A DNA stretch of 64,000 nt from Allolobophora icterica (taxonomy: Eukaryota > Annelida > Clitellata > Crassiclitellata > Lumbricidae): positions 95,049,875-95,113,874 of the forward strand of contig OY744604.1 of NCBI GenBank assembly GCA_963556255.1, written 5' to 3'. Shown one piece after another: positions 1 through 12,985 of this stretch (position 1 is the stretch's first letter; each line of letters starts with the position of its first letter). The position numbers were made by a program, and so were the translations under genes. The notes under the pieces were generated by a model. The model did not search any database, was not told where the DNA came from, and saw nothing but the letters and a program-made list of their open reading frames with translations.

Positions 1-525
1 AAAGGGAAAATAATAAGAAATTGATTTGGTCATGTACGACCACAGCAATCTTTCGCGGATATCACGTAGGCATCATCACGCCACCCATTACTGAGATGTT
101 CTCTTTAAAGCTGGAAAGAAATTTGACAAATTCTTAAAATGTTTGAAAAAATATTTAACGGTTACAATTTTATTACAACAATCAACCGGGTGGTGTCATA
201 AAAGGCCCCACCCGGAATGATTATGGTTAAACAGGTAAATGCAGCGGCTTACGCAGGTAGATGGGATGGTGTACACATGCAGATAGAGTTTAATAAGGTA
301 GTTTCAAACCGGAAAGACGGCAGGCTATTTTGGAAGGACATGAATGATTGGAGAAGCGCTTGTCCTTAAATCAGAGTTTTCAGCTTCGATTCCCTTCTGA
401 TGTTAAGTCCTTAACGTCCGAGGTAGGCCCTACCTAGTTTTATCTGCTGTCAAGATAGTTAAAATTTGGAAATATAAGAAGAAAGATGTGGAGTTGTATA
501 ATACGGTCATTGCATACGGAAATAG
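1..525. other. Left flank / intron upstream of the first visible exon of gene A
   Basis: No exon was recognised. The equivalent of gene B exon 4 (the TDGRYSF-type NIDO core) is not here, so gene A's exons 1-4 must lie left of the window. The AG acceptor of exon A5 closes this stretch. Confidence 0.6.
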
Positions 526-688
526 GTTGGATTCAATGCCGGGGACTCCAAGAACTACTTTGCTGTTCCCGATTCGCGTACCTCGGATATTGTGCGCATT
601 GGAGAGGTAACAAACACAGGTCAACGAGGAAGGTGGATGTTCAGGATAGACGCTGCGACCATCGAAGTTGGAGGATGCTTTAATGAAG
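526..688 (+). CDS. Gene A exon A5 (end of NIDO domain)
   Basis: Acceptor tag at 523-525 and donor GTAACC at 689. It encodes VGFNAGDSKNYF to EVGGCFNEG, in phase 0 and out phase 1. It matches gene B exon 5 (VGFNAGDSVNFF to EVGDCFKPG) with the same phases. Confidence 0.88.
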
Positions 689-3600
689 GTAACCAATCCA
701 ATCATATGAAGCACCAAGATGCATAAACAGAACACGAGAAACATAGGGTGCCAAAGCAAAATTTAAATAGAAAGTAATAATGTACCTAACCAAGCATATG
801 AAAAACTAATACAATAAAATAGAACAGTATTTGATATTGCCTTCCTTCCAAAGTTTAGAAGTGCACACTGCCATCATAAGAAGCGCATCTTTGATGGCGC
901 TGAGCAATTGTATTTCTTAATTAAACACATTTGTCACTTGTGCACTGTATTATTTAAGCTTAGTGTTTGTTTATGGGAACAATAAATAAAACGTAAGCCT
1001 ATATATTTATGCTAGTATGCGCGCATTAAGTTACGCCGCTTGTTTCGTTGCCATTACCTTCCTGAGGATTTTCCGACATTTGAACAGTTATGTTCAACTG
1101 CGGATACCCATCTCTTTAATGTAGCGTTGGCGGATAAAGGACATGTAGGCTACTGCATGACTTGCTGTCCCCATCAAAACACAGCTTACTCCCTCGGTCC
1201 CCAAGCCGACGACCGAATCATACCGCTGGCTGATAGTTTGATGCGTAAAACCTTCATCATCATGATGATATAATTATATTGTCTGAACTTCATGCTTCAG
1301 TAAGCTGTTTGCGAGACTATGTTGTATGTACGCCAAAATGCGATTAATCATTAGTCTAATAAAGGATATTCTTACTTACTTATACACACTTACACATACG
1401 TATATACAATACAAACATATATACATATATATATACATACACGCTAATGGCTGCTATAGTGAGATCTACAAAATAATACGCGTTTATTGTTTCCTGGTGA
1501 ATCTTTATGGTGTTTCGTGCAATTTTAGGACGCTGTAAACCTTACCAAAATCTGAGTGAAACGTCTCAAGTTTGCTACGGTAGGTATAAGGCCATCAGAT
1601 ATTCACAAAACTACTACGTATATCATCAGGATGATACTTTGATATCATGTTTCACCTGAAGCATGTTTCACTTGCTATATAATCAGACAGGCATTGTATA
1701 GCTTCTTTCATGGTTTATTCGGTACAGCACTTGGTCTCTAATCCAACGATTTGCGAGTTATGAGCGGACACCATGAAACAACCCTGGGCAAGTTAATTGT
1801 GTTAACTTGCCTCTGCGAGCAAGCAGTGGAATTTGTGACAGGTGTATGCGGGAAAATAAATGGGAAATCCTGCGATGAATTTACCAAATGTCCAGGACTG
1901 TGAGATTTGTCCAGAGCTTCTGAAGGGCTGAGGAAGAGGATGAGCGCTTCCGGTACGTCCCACTATGAAATATGGGAGCTTTACTTTTGTACTTGAGAGT
2001 GCTGATTGCAAATATATTGTAACCGCCGCCAAACATGAACAGAGTACGACGGATTGTATTAGTTTGTCATAACAAAGGTGATTAGCGTCGCCCTCCTCAT
2101 TTCTCCAGGTTTGGGACTGGCACTGCCAGAATACGAGCAGTGGCGGACTTCCTGATTATATTAAACGTTCACTAAGCTATATATACATTGTAAGGTAGAC
2201 TCGCGTCCTTTCACTGTTGGTTCTATTTGCACATGTTTAAATATACTGTCCTATGTGTACAGAGGGTAATTTCCATACTAGGCCTACTCTCGCGATAGAT
2301 TAACATAATTTGCATATTAAAAGTTAAAAAAGCGCACCACTCTCATTACCCTGAAACACAATAACCTCCGCGAAAATTAACATTGCACCTGACATATATA
2401 TTGTATTTAGGTATGGAATTCTTGAAAGCCAAACAACCTGTATTGTAGTCAGACAGTAGTTTTATAGTCAACATCTCTCCGTGAACCGTAAGACACAATA
2501 CAGAACAATACGATAGAGTACAGTGCGATACAATACAGTACACTACCATAATCATAATCGTAATCTCGAAATTTCTAAAGCGCAACTTGAAGCCTAAGCG
2601 CAGGGCACCAGCTTATTCACAAGCGCTGCGTCGTGTCAGCGGGGTTGTTCAGATATGTCCAAGTATGGTGAGAGAGGGATACAGAGGAGCTGTGAGAACG
2701 ATAAAGTTTGTTCTTTAAGTGGCGCTATATAAACTAACAGATACAAGACAACAGAATAAATGTCGTTTCTGTTCAGATATAGCACCTGATTTCGGATGTC
2801 CATCGCTAGAGGGCCCGACTGTGATCAATCGTCTATGGATAGAGTTCTACTGTGTTGTTCCGACAAACTCCACAGACCCGACAGCGAGGTTCAACGTAAC
2901 TTTTCTGTTCGATGGAGTCGCGGCTCCAGGCGTTCCGCAGTTCAACATTGCAGCAGCGCATGGCAGCGCCACTTTGCACGAGAGGTATCTCTCTGGACAA
3001 ATGGGAAAATGGGTGAGGAATAGCATTAATTATTTAGCCAATGCAGCGGTTTAAGTATCGCTAATGTCAGGCACGTAACTAGCCTTTTTCGTTTGGGGGG
3101 GCTTAAGCCTTGAACATGGCAGCATTTATACAGTGTTCATACGAATTTTAGCCGTAAGCATACAACGGCTTGACTTGTTTGGGGGGGCTTCAACTTCGTT
3201 TGGGGGGCTTAAGCCCCCCCCCAAGCCCAACGCTAGTTACGTCCCTGGCTAATGTACGTTCAGACTTTGAAGTTTTAGTGATATTTTGGTATTTTAGATT
3301 CTTTGAAGTTTCATCAAGGTAACTTTGGAAATGCCAATAAGAAGCGAGTTGCAATAGTCGAGACGGATGGAGCTCAAGACATTAACCAGACAAACCAAGA
3401 CAGAAAAGGGAGTGTGGTGCCTAATCCTGCGGATGTCAAGGGCGTGGTAGTAGGCAGACCTGCATATTGAGTTAATATGTTCACCAAGTGATAGGTTAAA
3501 GTCAAATACGACGCCTACATTGCGGGCTGAAGGGCTGGCGTAAGACATGACTCATGACAGAAGTGTTTAGGTGGATAGAATTCAAATAATTAAATTTGTT

Positions 3601-6600
3601 CAGTTGTTGTGGAGTTCCGAAAAGGATAAACTCAGTCTTGGATGGGTTTAAGAGCAATCGTTGCCTGCCATCCAAGAATGACTTTGATCAAAGATGTTAA
3701 GTAATAAAACTGCGCAGAGAGTTCGATGAGGAAGAATTATCTATTCTATGAAAAGGCTGAACTGAGTAAAGATTGCATTTCAAACTTCTTTGGTTGAGAA
3801 AAGTAAGGGGCCGAGAACAGAACCTTAAGGAGCGCCGCAGATGAGTGGTATTTAGTCCGATATTGCACCATTGATGAAGATAGAAGTAAGTCTTAATATA
3901 TGCATTTTTCGTCTTTACAGTATTTGTAGCCAATGATATGTATTGTAGCCTATTAGATTTAGAATCCTGTATTTGGCCACTAATGACGCTATGGCCAAAT
4001 CTAATATAGCCTCCGTCGGCCATATTGGAAAATTCACCTTTTTGTTTTTTAGCGTATATGCACGTGTAATACCTCTAATGTTACTGATTTTCGGTATGTG
4101 GACTTCATTTCTGATGTTGGATATGGCCATAGCGTCATTCATGGCAAGGTATCCGTCAAGCACCTCATGTCTAGGGACCCCCTGGTTAGGTGGAAGCGAG
4201 AAATTCCCACAACACCATTGTGCAAATGGGTTCACAGGCCAAGTCCTTCATTACTAATAATTATTATATCACAAAATTGCAGCAGATCTATCAGCCTACA
4301 TTCTCCGTAGTAAAATATCATTCCATGCGGAAAGGTCATCCATACAAAGTTTGACAGTGATTAGAATCAGGGAATGTAGTAAACCACTTCAACTTTAAAT
4401 AAACAAACACATTGCTTGTTTTAAAACAGAGAAAGTTGAAAGCTATGTTACTAATATTATGAGTTGCTGTGTTCCTTTTCATGGTTGAAATGACGCTTTC
4501 AACTGCAGATCAGCTGCAGTGTGTCTTCGTTCTGGGACAATGGAAGAAGTTCGCTGATATACAGTGACGTCCTAACGAGTAGCAATAGTTACTGGGCAGG
4601 AATACAGGTAAGCCAGCTTTTCTTGGGCACTGAAGCATAATCTATCATGTTCTACTATGTTCTGATCTACTGTATTCTATTATATTACGTTCTATCCTGT
4701 TCTATCATGTTCTATTCTGTCCTGTTATACTGTATTGTATTCTACTACGTTCTATCCTGTTCTATCCTGTTATATTCTGTTCTGTTATACTGTATTCTAT
4801 TCTATTACGTTCTATCCTGTTCTATCCTGTTCTACTATGTTCTGATCTACTGCATTCTATTCTATTACGTTCTCTCCTGTTCTATCCTGTACTATCATAG
4901 CGAAACTACGAGCGCTTCTGTGTTGTAGGCATCAACAGATGTCCTAACCGTCTACGAAGGCAGTTCCGAACCGGTGAGATTCCTTCTAAAGTCCACGTTA
5001 CCCATCACCTGCATGACAATCCATCAAACGGGTCAACCGGCGATGTGCTCACTTTCAATGCACCTCGTCACCTCCGCAGATATCGCTATGCGCAACAGCG
5101 AGGGCGACTGTAGCTACACTCTGACAGAGTCTGATTGGAAAGAGGACGAACAGAAGGCATACAACGACAGTCGACCTATCGAGGTCTTTGCCAGGAAGGA
5201 TCCCTTCACAACACATCCGAGGCTGAACACACTTTTCGCTAAGATTGGACACTTTCCACAGAAAATTGGAGCGTCGCCAAATGACAGATACGACAATCCG
5301 TGGCAAGACTACATAATTCCCAATATCCTGGTTAGTCATAACGAATAATGGTACAGTAACTTAAGAGACTAGAACAATAACGTTCTGCAACACAGGGTAT
5401 TCTGGTTGTTCCACCATCGCGTACTTCCACAGTGCAACATGGAAGTTTTGCAGTGGTCGGCCCCTCATTTTGAAAGAGATTTCCATGTAATTCGCGACAT
5501 GAACTTCATGAATTTTCCATGCCTCTAATTCGCAAGCAATATGCAATCGGACAATAGTTAATGTATCTGGTCACATGTATCTTTCCAGGTGTACCACAGT
5601 GACGCCCCGGTGGCTGTTTGTCGGGCAAGTGGTGACCCAAATCTGGCGACTTTTGACCGGCTTTACTACCCCATCTATGCCACCGGACAGTTCACTTACG
5701 TCCAAACAACTCGCGGTCTACCAGTCCAGGTAAACTCTGTCTGTTGTTACCTTAGTATTCGACAAGCTTTCTACATGTATGTGCAGTTCCTGAGCTACAC
5801 TATTTCCTGATTTCTTTTATAGTTTATTCCTCTGTTACTGAGACAAACGTTTTCTGATGTAGTATATATCCGAAAGAAAAACTTAGCCAAGTGGAATGAC
5901 CTTCAGACTGCATCTAGCATAAATCTAACCTTTTTGTATTGTATATTATTCCGTAATGAAGTTTAGGTAAAGGATCGATACACATAGCATAAATATAAAC
6001 CCAAACAGCAGCCTTATATATGGGTCATGTGAAGCCCATGTGACAATATTCCCAAGTGGGCTTCATGCACTATATGAGCCCAGGTGGTCGCATGGGGAAG
6101 GACATATGAAAACCATATAGGAATGTCATCATATGGGTTCATATGGCCTGCGTCTAAGGTTGCTGTTTGAGAATAGACTTTAGTTGCGGCTTCAATAATC
6201 GCAAATCTCTAGATATTGATTTATATTACAAGAGCTTCGCATTCGATGTTTGGGAAGAAGTATCCCAGACATCCACGTACTTTCGGCCCATGCACAGCGA
6301 GCCTACATTGTACCATGGTTGTCAACTGGGACCAACTATAGTCCCAGTGTGAGTCCAACAAACGTGGTAGTCATGGATTCTGTTGATATGTTCAATGGAT
6401 TGAACGCAAAAGGACAAAATATGTCGAATTTATCTTCATACATACTAAAATAAATTGTATACCCTTTGCTATTCGCGACTACCAATGATACTAAATGTAC
6501 TGTTAACTAAATTTATATGACAATATGTGAATATAAAACTGTTTTTTATTTTCTGAATGCTATCAAGTGCTTCTACTGTCAATTTGACTTATAACAGTGA

Positions 6601-9600
6601 GTTATTATTCTAGGCAACTTACAGTTTTGGTGTTTACTTGCTGTAACATTGTCGTGAATATCAATAAAGATCTATTGATTGATTGATTGATTGATTGAAA
6701 TATATTTTTACTAACAAGAACAATGGATTCTTAGATGTTACAGGAGAGCAGTTATAATATCACCAATCACCATCTATATGTACGAATGGTAAGCGATAGC
6801 GATTGATATCCGATGAATCAGAAACCGTTTCCATACAATGTTTAGGACTAAGCGGTCATCAGTGGATTCAAAGCTCAGTAACAGGTAGAATGCGCTCGAC
6901 CCAATTTAAGTGGATGTCTGAATGTGTTGTAATGTATGTGTTATGATTTGTGGTTAAGATCCAGGTGAGACACTGGCCTTGCGGTCAGGTTGTCTCTTGC
7001 GTCTGTGCTGTTGCAATCAGAGAGGGAGACCTCATTCTGGCAGCTGACATGTGTACAGACGGAGTGATGCACTATCTCAGCAACAAGCGAGCCTTACCGA
7101 TCGGTGCCTCGGTTCAGGTTTTCTCCGGCGGATACAGTTTTCAGGTTGGTCATTGCATTACATTGATTTCAGCGCAGACGTTAATTAAAAACCCATTATT
7201 AATCGTAATTTCATTGACTCTACACTTACGATTTGAGATGTTCTGATAGGCGCTTTATAATAAGCAGCTAATTACACGCATATGCATAGAACGAGCTAGG
7301 CGTTACCAATGCTTATGTCTTAGCACAAAAATCGTTTGAAATTGTAAGAATTAACATAAGCACAATATTTCCTTCTCAGTTGATTAGACTAAATGTCCGA
7401 TCACAGATGACAAAGCAAACTTAATGTATTATTAGATTCTTAACCATTGTTTTGGATGTTTAGGCATTAAGTCTACTGTAGGCAAGTTAATTCATTCATT
7501 CATTCACTCATTCATTCAGAGCACTAATGAGAGGGGTTCTCATCCCAGACCCGGCCAAAGAATGTTTGTATTAAGCCTAATATAAACGTGTTTATGTTCG
7601 TATGATTTTTTTATTTTTTTTATTTATTTTTTTATTCCGGATATTTCTATAGCGCCTCTCGAAGTCAACTACTACTCAGAGGCGCTCCCGACTACAGCAT
7701 TTGATACTGTGCCGGAATTTTCACACCGAAGCGCCACGAGCAATTGCGAGTGAAGGACTTGCCCAAGGTCCGTACGCAGCGGCTAGAGTGGGATTCGAAC
7801 CTGCAACCCTCCGGTCACAAGGCGCCGAACTTACCACTGAGCCACCACGCCCCACAGCTGATCAAGCACATTGTATTACAAGAGAGATTCCTTTCATAGA
7901 TAACGACTCGCACTGGAATCAAGGTCGTGGGTTACCTGCGTAGCTGGGGCATGAACATTGAGATCTACGTGACTGGATCGGAATTGCGTAGAGTCGAAGG
8001 TCTGTGCGGATCGTTTGATTTCGACAGCAGCAACGATCTCAAGGTCAAGGACACAAACGTGACCTTCTCCACCCCACCCACCTCCAGTTCACTGTCAAGG
8101 ATCATCGCTAGTTGGAGGTTCGAAAACGTTGTAGATAAGTTTTTTTTATCTCAAGTATACCAAGTTTAACATGAAAATACTAGAGATGTAGAGAACCTGA
8201 ACTATACGATATCGATTATCTATCGGCTGCTCTAGACAGCTCTTTTCCGCCTCGCCTGTAGTAGAGATCTTGAAGAGGCGCTATAAAAATTCTGCTTGAT
8301 TGGTTCATTGCTTGATTATGTTCTCCCATACAGGATTAAGTGCAAATAGGACAGAAATCCAAATCTGTGGTTTTAGCAGTTAGAAGGCTGGAGGATAGGA
8401 ATGCTTCAGCAGAAAGCGAGCTATTAATTAATTAAAGCAGCTTGCCAGACAGATGTGCAAATTCTTCACGTTTTCTAAGTAAGCTGTTGTATGATCTCTT
8501 GCATTAGTCAAACCAAAGCCTTTATTTTAGCAACAGGAACAGCTTGAATTTAAGATGTTACGGTTTAAGTAGAGTGTAACAGAAGGTCTTGGATGAAAGC
8601 TGCTGCCTTTTGTACCATGTTTTCAAAGGGTAAGCAAGTGAGTAACTGACGCATTTGTCAGCCTGCTATATATGTCCATCAGCTGAACTAGTAATCGTAG
8701 GCTCTTTAGTTGTCAACTTGTGATGTAAACCAAACAGCTTTCTCACTCGATGAATTCGCTTTATTGTAGTGTTCCGCATGGTCGCAGCCTCTTTGACGGC
8801 TACGTCTCACAACTTCCAGAAGGGCCCGGAAATTCTGGGGATCCCAACAAAATCTGTTCCTGTAGCGAATCCAGCTCACACTGCGGCTCGGACGTCATCA
8901 ACGGTGTATCTAATCTGTCGTCTAACTACCTTGTCGGACAGACTGGCATGTTAGTCATCAATCCCAGGGTACCCAGATCCTGGATCTCAAACGGTGTAGC
9001 ATCCCGCAAGAAAAGATCCACAGACCCAGAACCTTCAACTGACAACATCGACTACGAATACGGTGCTGAACCGTTTCCCTTCACGTTCGGTACCAGCGAC
9101 TCACTTGCGGATGTTTCTTGGCCGGCTCCTAACAATATGACCGAGGAAGAAGCGACCGAGTACTGCAGAAACCTTCTTTGGAACGGTTCCTCGATACGGC
9201 AGTTCTGTTCGAATGTTGTATCTCCTAGAGACGTTAACGGAGTCATCGGAAAGTGCGTCTCAGATATCAAGGTCAGTTAGAATTCTTTTCCTGCTTGTTC
9301 GTGTACTGGACAGTAGAACTGTTGGCTTTCTGTTTCTTTCTGTTGCTTTCTGTCTCTCAGAATTTAATTACTAGCACGGCACAACAGAACGCTATGTTTA
9401 GGCCTACTTGTATAGGTCTGCATAATACCTTCAGCATCATACGTCATACCTCCTCTTCTGTAAGCCTATCTGGTGGAATCCTCAGCTTTGTCGTATTATT
9501 ATTGATGCGAAAGCCGCAACTCAATTCTGCCGTAAAACTAGAAAATGTTCTGTTTTGCGAACATCACTGCGTAGAAATTACAGAGAGAGGATATGTTCGT

Positions 9601-12600
9601 GATGCATGCAAGTGGTACGCAAGAACACAATACAATACAAAATAGTACAGTACAATAGCTTGTACTCTTAATTGCTTGCAAACACGCTTCACCAGTGTGA
9701 TAGGCATATATGGGTCTATAGTCTTCCAAGGTTTTCACTTTTTAACCTCCACCTCTTGATGCTGTGATTGATATCCGTGGAACATGTGCAGTTGGAATGC
9801 TTTCGGGTATCTTTTTCTTGTTTTCTTAAACCGTTGAAATATCCTCGGGTAACAGCTATATGTACCATGTATTGATAGATTGACTGCAATTTATTGCTAA
9901 TTGAATCTCACTGCGTGCAGAAGCGGTTATTAGTCTTCGGGCAACACCTGTGTGTTTGGCTGACTTGTTGTGTTTACGATATGTAACGCGTGAAATATGA
10001 TTTGCAGGTCACCGGTAACTTGTCGTGGGCGAGTGATAAAATGACTGAGATTCAGAATCTTTGTCTGTTTGATTCGGTGACAACCAACAACACAAACACC
10101 AACAGAACAATTGACGACATTCTGACGGAAGCTCAGCAGATCCTATCAACCACCTGTCTACCGCAGGACTGTTCGGGTCAGGGAACCTGCGTCAATGGCT
10201 CATGCGTCTGTAACGCAGGTCAGTTTGCTTTAAAGCACTGCTGTAACAGTTAAAAGCTAGTTATTTATCCACATTAATCCCCATGAATAACATCTTAAGA
10301 CGCACCTTTCCAGATATGACAGGCAGCCATGTTTCGATACCTTTGAAATGTTTTTAGAGCCGCTACATCTAAGCACACCTTCACCTCTCCTCATTATGCT
10401 TCAATGTATGGCTCCCTTCCCAAGCTAAGACATTCGTCGCATTCTGTTTCGAACAACGCTTTCGGGTGCATCATTGTCTGTAGTGGTTGACGTGCTAGAC
10501 TTTTAACCGAGAGGTCTGGGTTTAGATCTCCTCGAGAACAGAAAGGGGTCTGTTGAACAACCAAACTCCGAACACATCGACCATAGACTTTCGTTTAGCA
10601 GAACGGAGGTGATACTGGCAACGCGCCCGCATGTGCAGAGGATAAGAAAAGGAGGGCGTTAAAACTGTGTGCATAGAGATGCCTCTTGAGTTTGCTTAGA
10701 GTGACTGATGTTCCTTAACTCTACCTATTTTTGTCAAATGTAATGTTAAGATGCAGATATAAAATGTAAATCTCATAAACTTCTCGACAGCGAACACAAG
10801 CTGCTGCGGGCAGATCACCTTTCACACCTTTTCCATCTGCTGCAGGCACAGCGCCATGGGAGGCTCATAAGATGCGCTGTACAAGTGTTCCTTTACATTA
10901 CATTACGCTACATATTAGACACTGGCGTATATCAATCAAGTCCACAACAGCCAGGTTATTGAGTCAGTTAATTACGTATTGTTCAGATTATGTTGGGGTC
11001 GGATGCCATCTGGCGAGAAACTCTGTGCCCCATACGATCAGAATCGAGGGTCCACCGTCCTGCGATGTTCGTCTGCATCCCTGCCTCTCTGTCCACCTGA
11101 TCACTGCCAACGTGACGTCTCTGCCGACCGTCACCTGCAAGATTGACGTCATCAGGGTAAGCTTATCGAATGCTTTAATGGTGTCCTAGAAATGCCTTTT
11201 CCTGAAATTCATTTCCTAGATAAATCGTTCGAAAATCTTAAAGGTAAAAGTTACGATGCTATCACAGTTGCATCTGCATCGAAATGTATTTCCAGTCTCG
11301 CCAGTTCTTTCATGAAGCATGACAGACGCGTTAAAGTGTATCCATTCATTCATTCATTCATTCATTCATTTATTCGTTCATTCATTCATTTATTCGTTCA
11401 TTCATTCATTTATTCGTTCATTCATTTATTTGTTCATTCATTCATTCATTCATTTATTCGTTCATTCATTCATTCATTTATTCGTTCATTCATTTATTTG
11501 TTCATTCACTCATTCATTCATTTGTTCGTTCATTCATTCATTCATTCATTTATTTGTTCATTCATTCATTTATTTATTTATTCGTTCATTCATTCATTCA
11601 CTGATTCAGAACATTTATATAGCTTCCCCTAAAGATATCTACAGAGAGGTGCTTCCAACTCAGGCCTCCCTCTAGAGAACAGTTTTCAAGTGTTCTTGAA
11701 GGGTGAAAGTTATGAACTTACGTGGCATGGTGACTCGTTGCGATGACAAATGATAGCTACCATTTTGTCTGACCACCTGCAGAAAAGTTATTAACAACAC
11801 GGAAAATATTAACTGCAACACATCAAGGAAAATACATTTAAATTAATGCTATGTGACAAATTGCAGGTTGACTCTACAAGGCAGTCGTATTTGACTTCCG
11901 CAATGGTGGAATCTCCATCGGTGACAGTCTGCGATCTACCACCGGATGCTCTTAGCAGCTTCAGCAACCGACTGAACGCATCTTGTGGCTCCAGCTTCGA
12001 CCACCTGCCACAGGGAAGTCCGAGACTATTCTATACCGTATCGGTCAGCAACGATGGCCAAATATTCAGCAACGCGCAGACTCTCACTGTCTTTGATTCC
12101 GTCTGCTACGATTGTCAGAATATCTCTTGCACTCAGAAGGTATTTCGTCAAAATTGTATTCGACACAACTACAGCATTTTTTAGAGGAAATAAAGGACGT
12201 ATAATTAGTTTCCGTTTCACTGACTTGTGTTGATGTTTGTAGAGCGGAGCTTGTCAGATTAACGGCTACTGCTTCCAAAATGGCGATCGCAACCCGTATA
12301 ATCCCAATTGCCAGGAATGCGACAGTGCAAAAGACAGAAACTCGTGGAAGACTCTTCCAGGTTTAACCTACGTGTAGTACAATCTGCTCAATAACAAATT
12401 TGCTAGTGATATCAAAATATGTGTTCTAGCGCTAAATCCAGTATGCATTTTCCCTCACTTACAATGCCTTGTTTGATATCATGGAACTTGAGTTCTACAG
12501 AGTTTAGCATCGTGTGAATTTATTTCTTAACAAAATGACCCGAAATCAAACTTTTATAAAATAAATACAAGTTCTCAAATTTGATTGACAGTTCCCAGCT

Positions 12601-12927
12601 CTGAAGTTATGCTCTTAACGTATAGATTATTTGAATTTATCCAATCTTCACTTCAGTAAATTTAAGCTGTTTAGTAAGGCTATGTATTGCATTTTATTTT
12701 AGTGGATAGCTCTGAAATACACAGTCGATTCATCGTTAGAGGGCATTATTCAAATTCGCAATTTCAGTTATAGTGCGTTGTAAATAACGAAGTATTTGTG
12801 TAGACATATATTTATGGTGCATAAAATTATGCTTCTGTAGGCAATCAGTGTCAAGGAGCTCCATGCTCTACAACTCCAGAAGTAAATAAGAGCAGCAGAG
12901 CAGATGGTAAGCATTTCGATAAATCAC

Positions 12928-12985
<58 letters not shown>

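Noticed and set aside
1..525. Possible exon 4 of gene A
   Set aside because: No [15 protein letters not shown] sequence in any frame; the exon is presumed to lie left of the window.
11192..11675. Open frames rich in SFIHSFI
   Set aside because: They follow the (TTCA)n microsatellite only.
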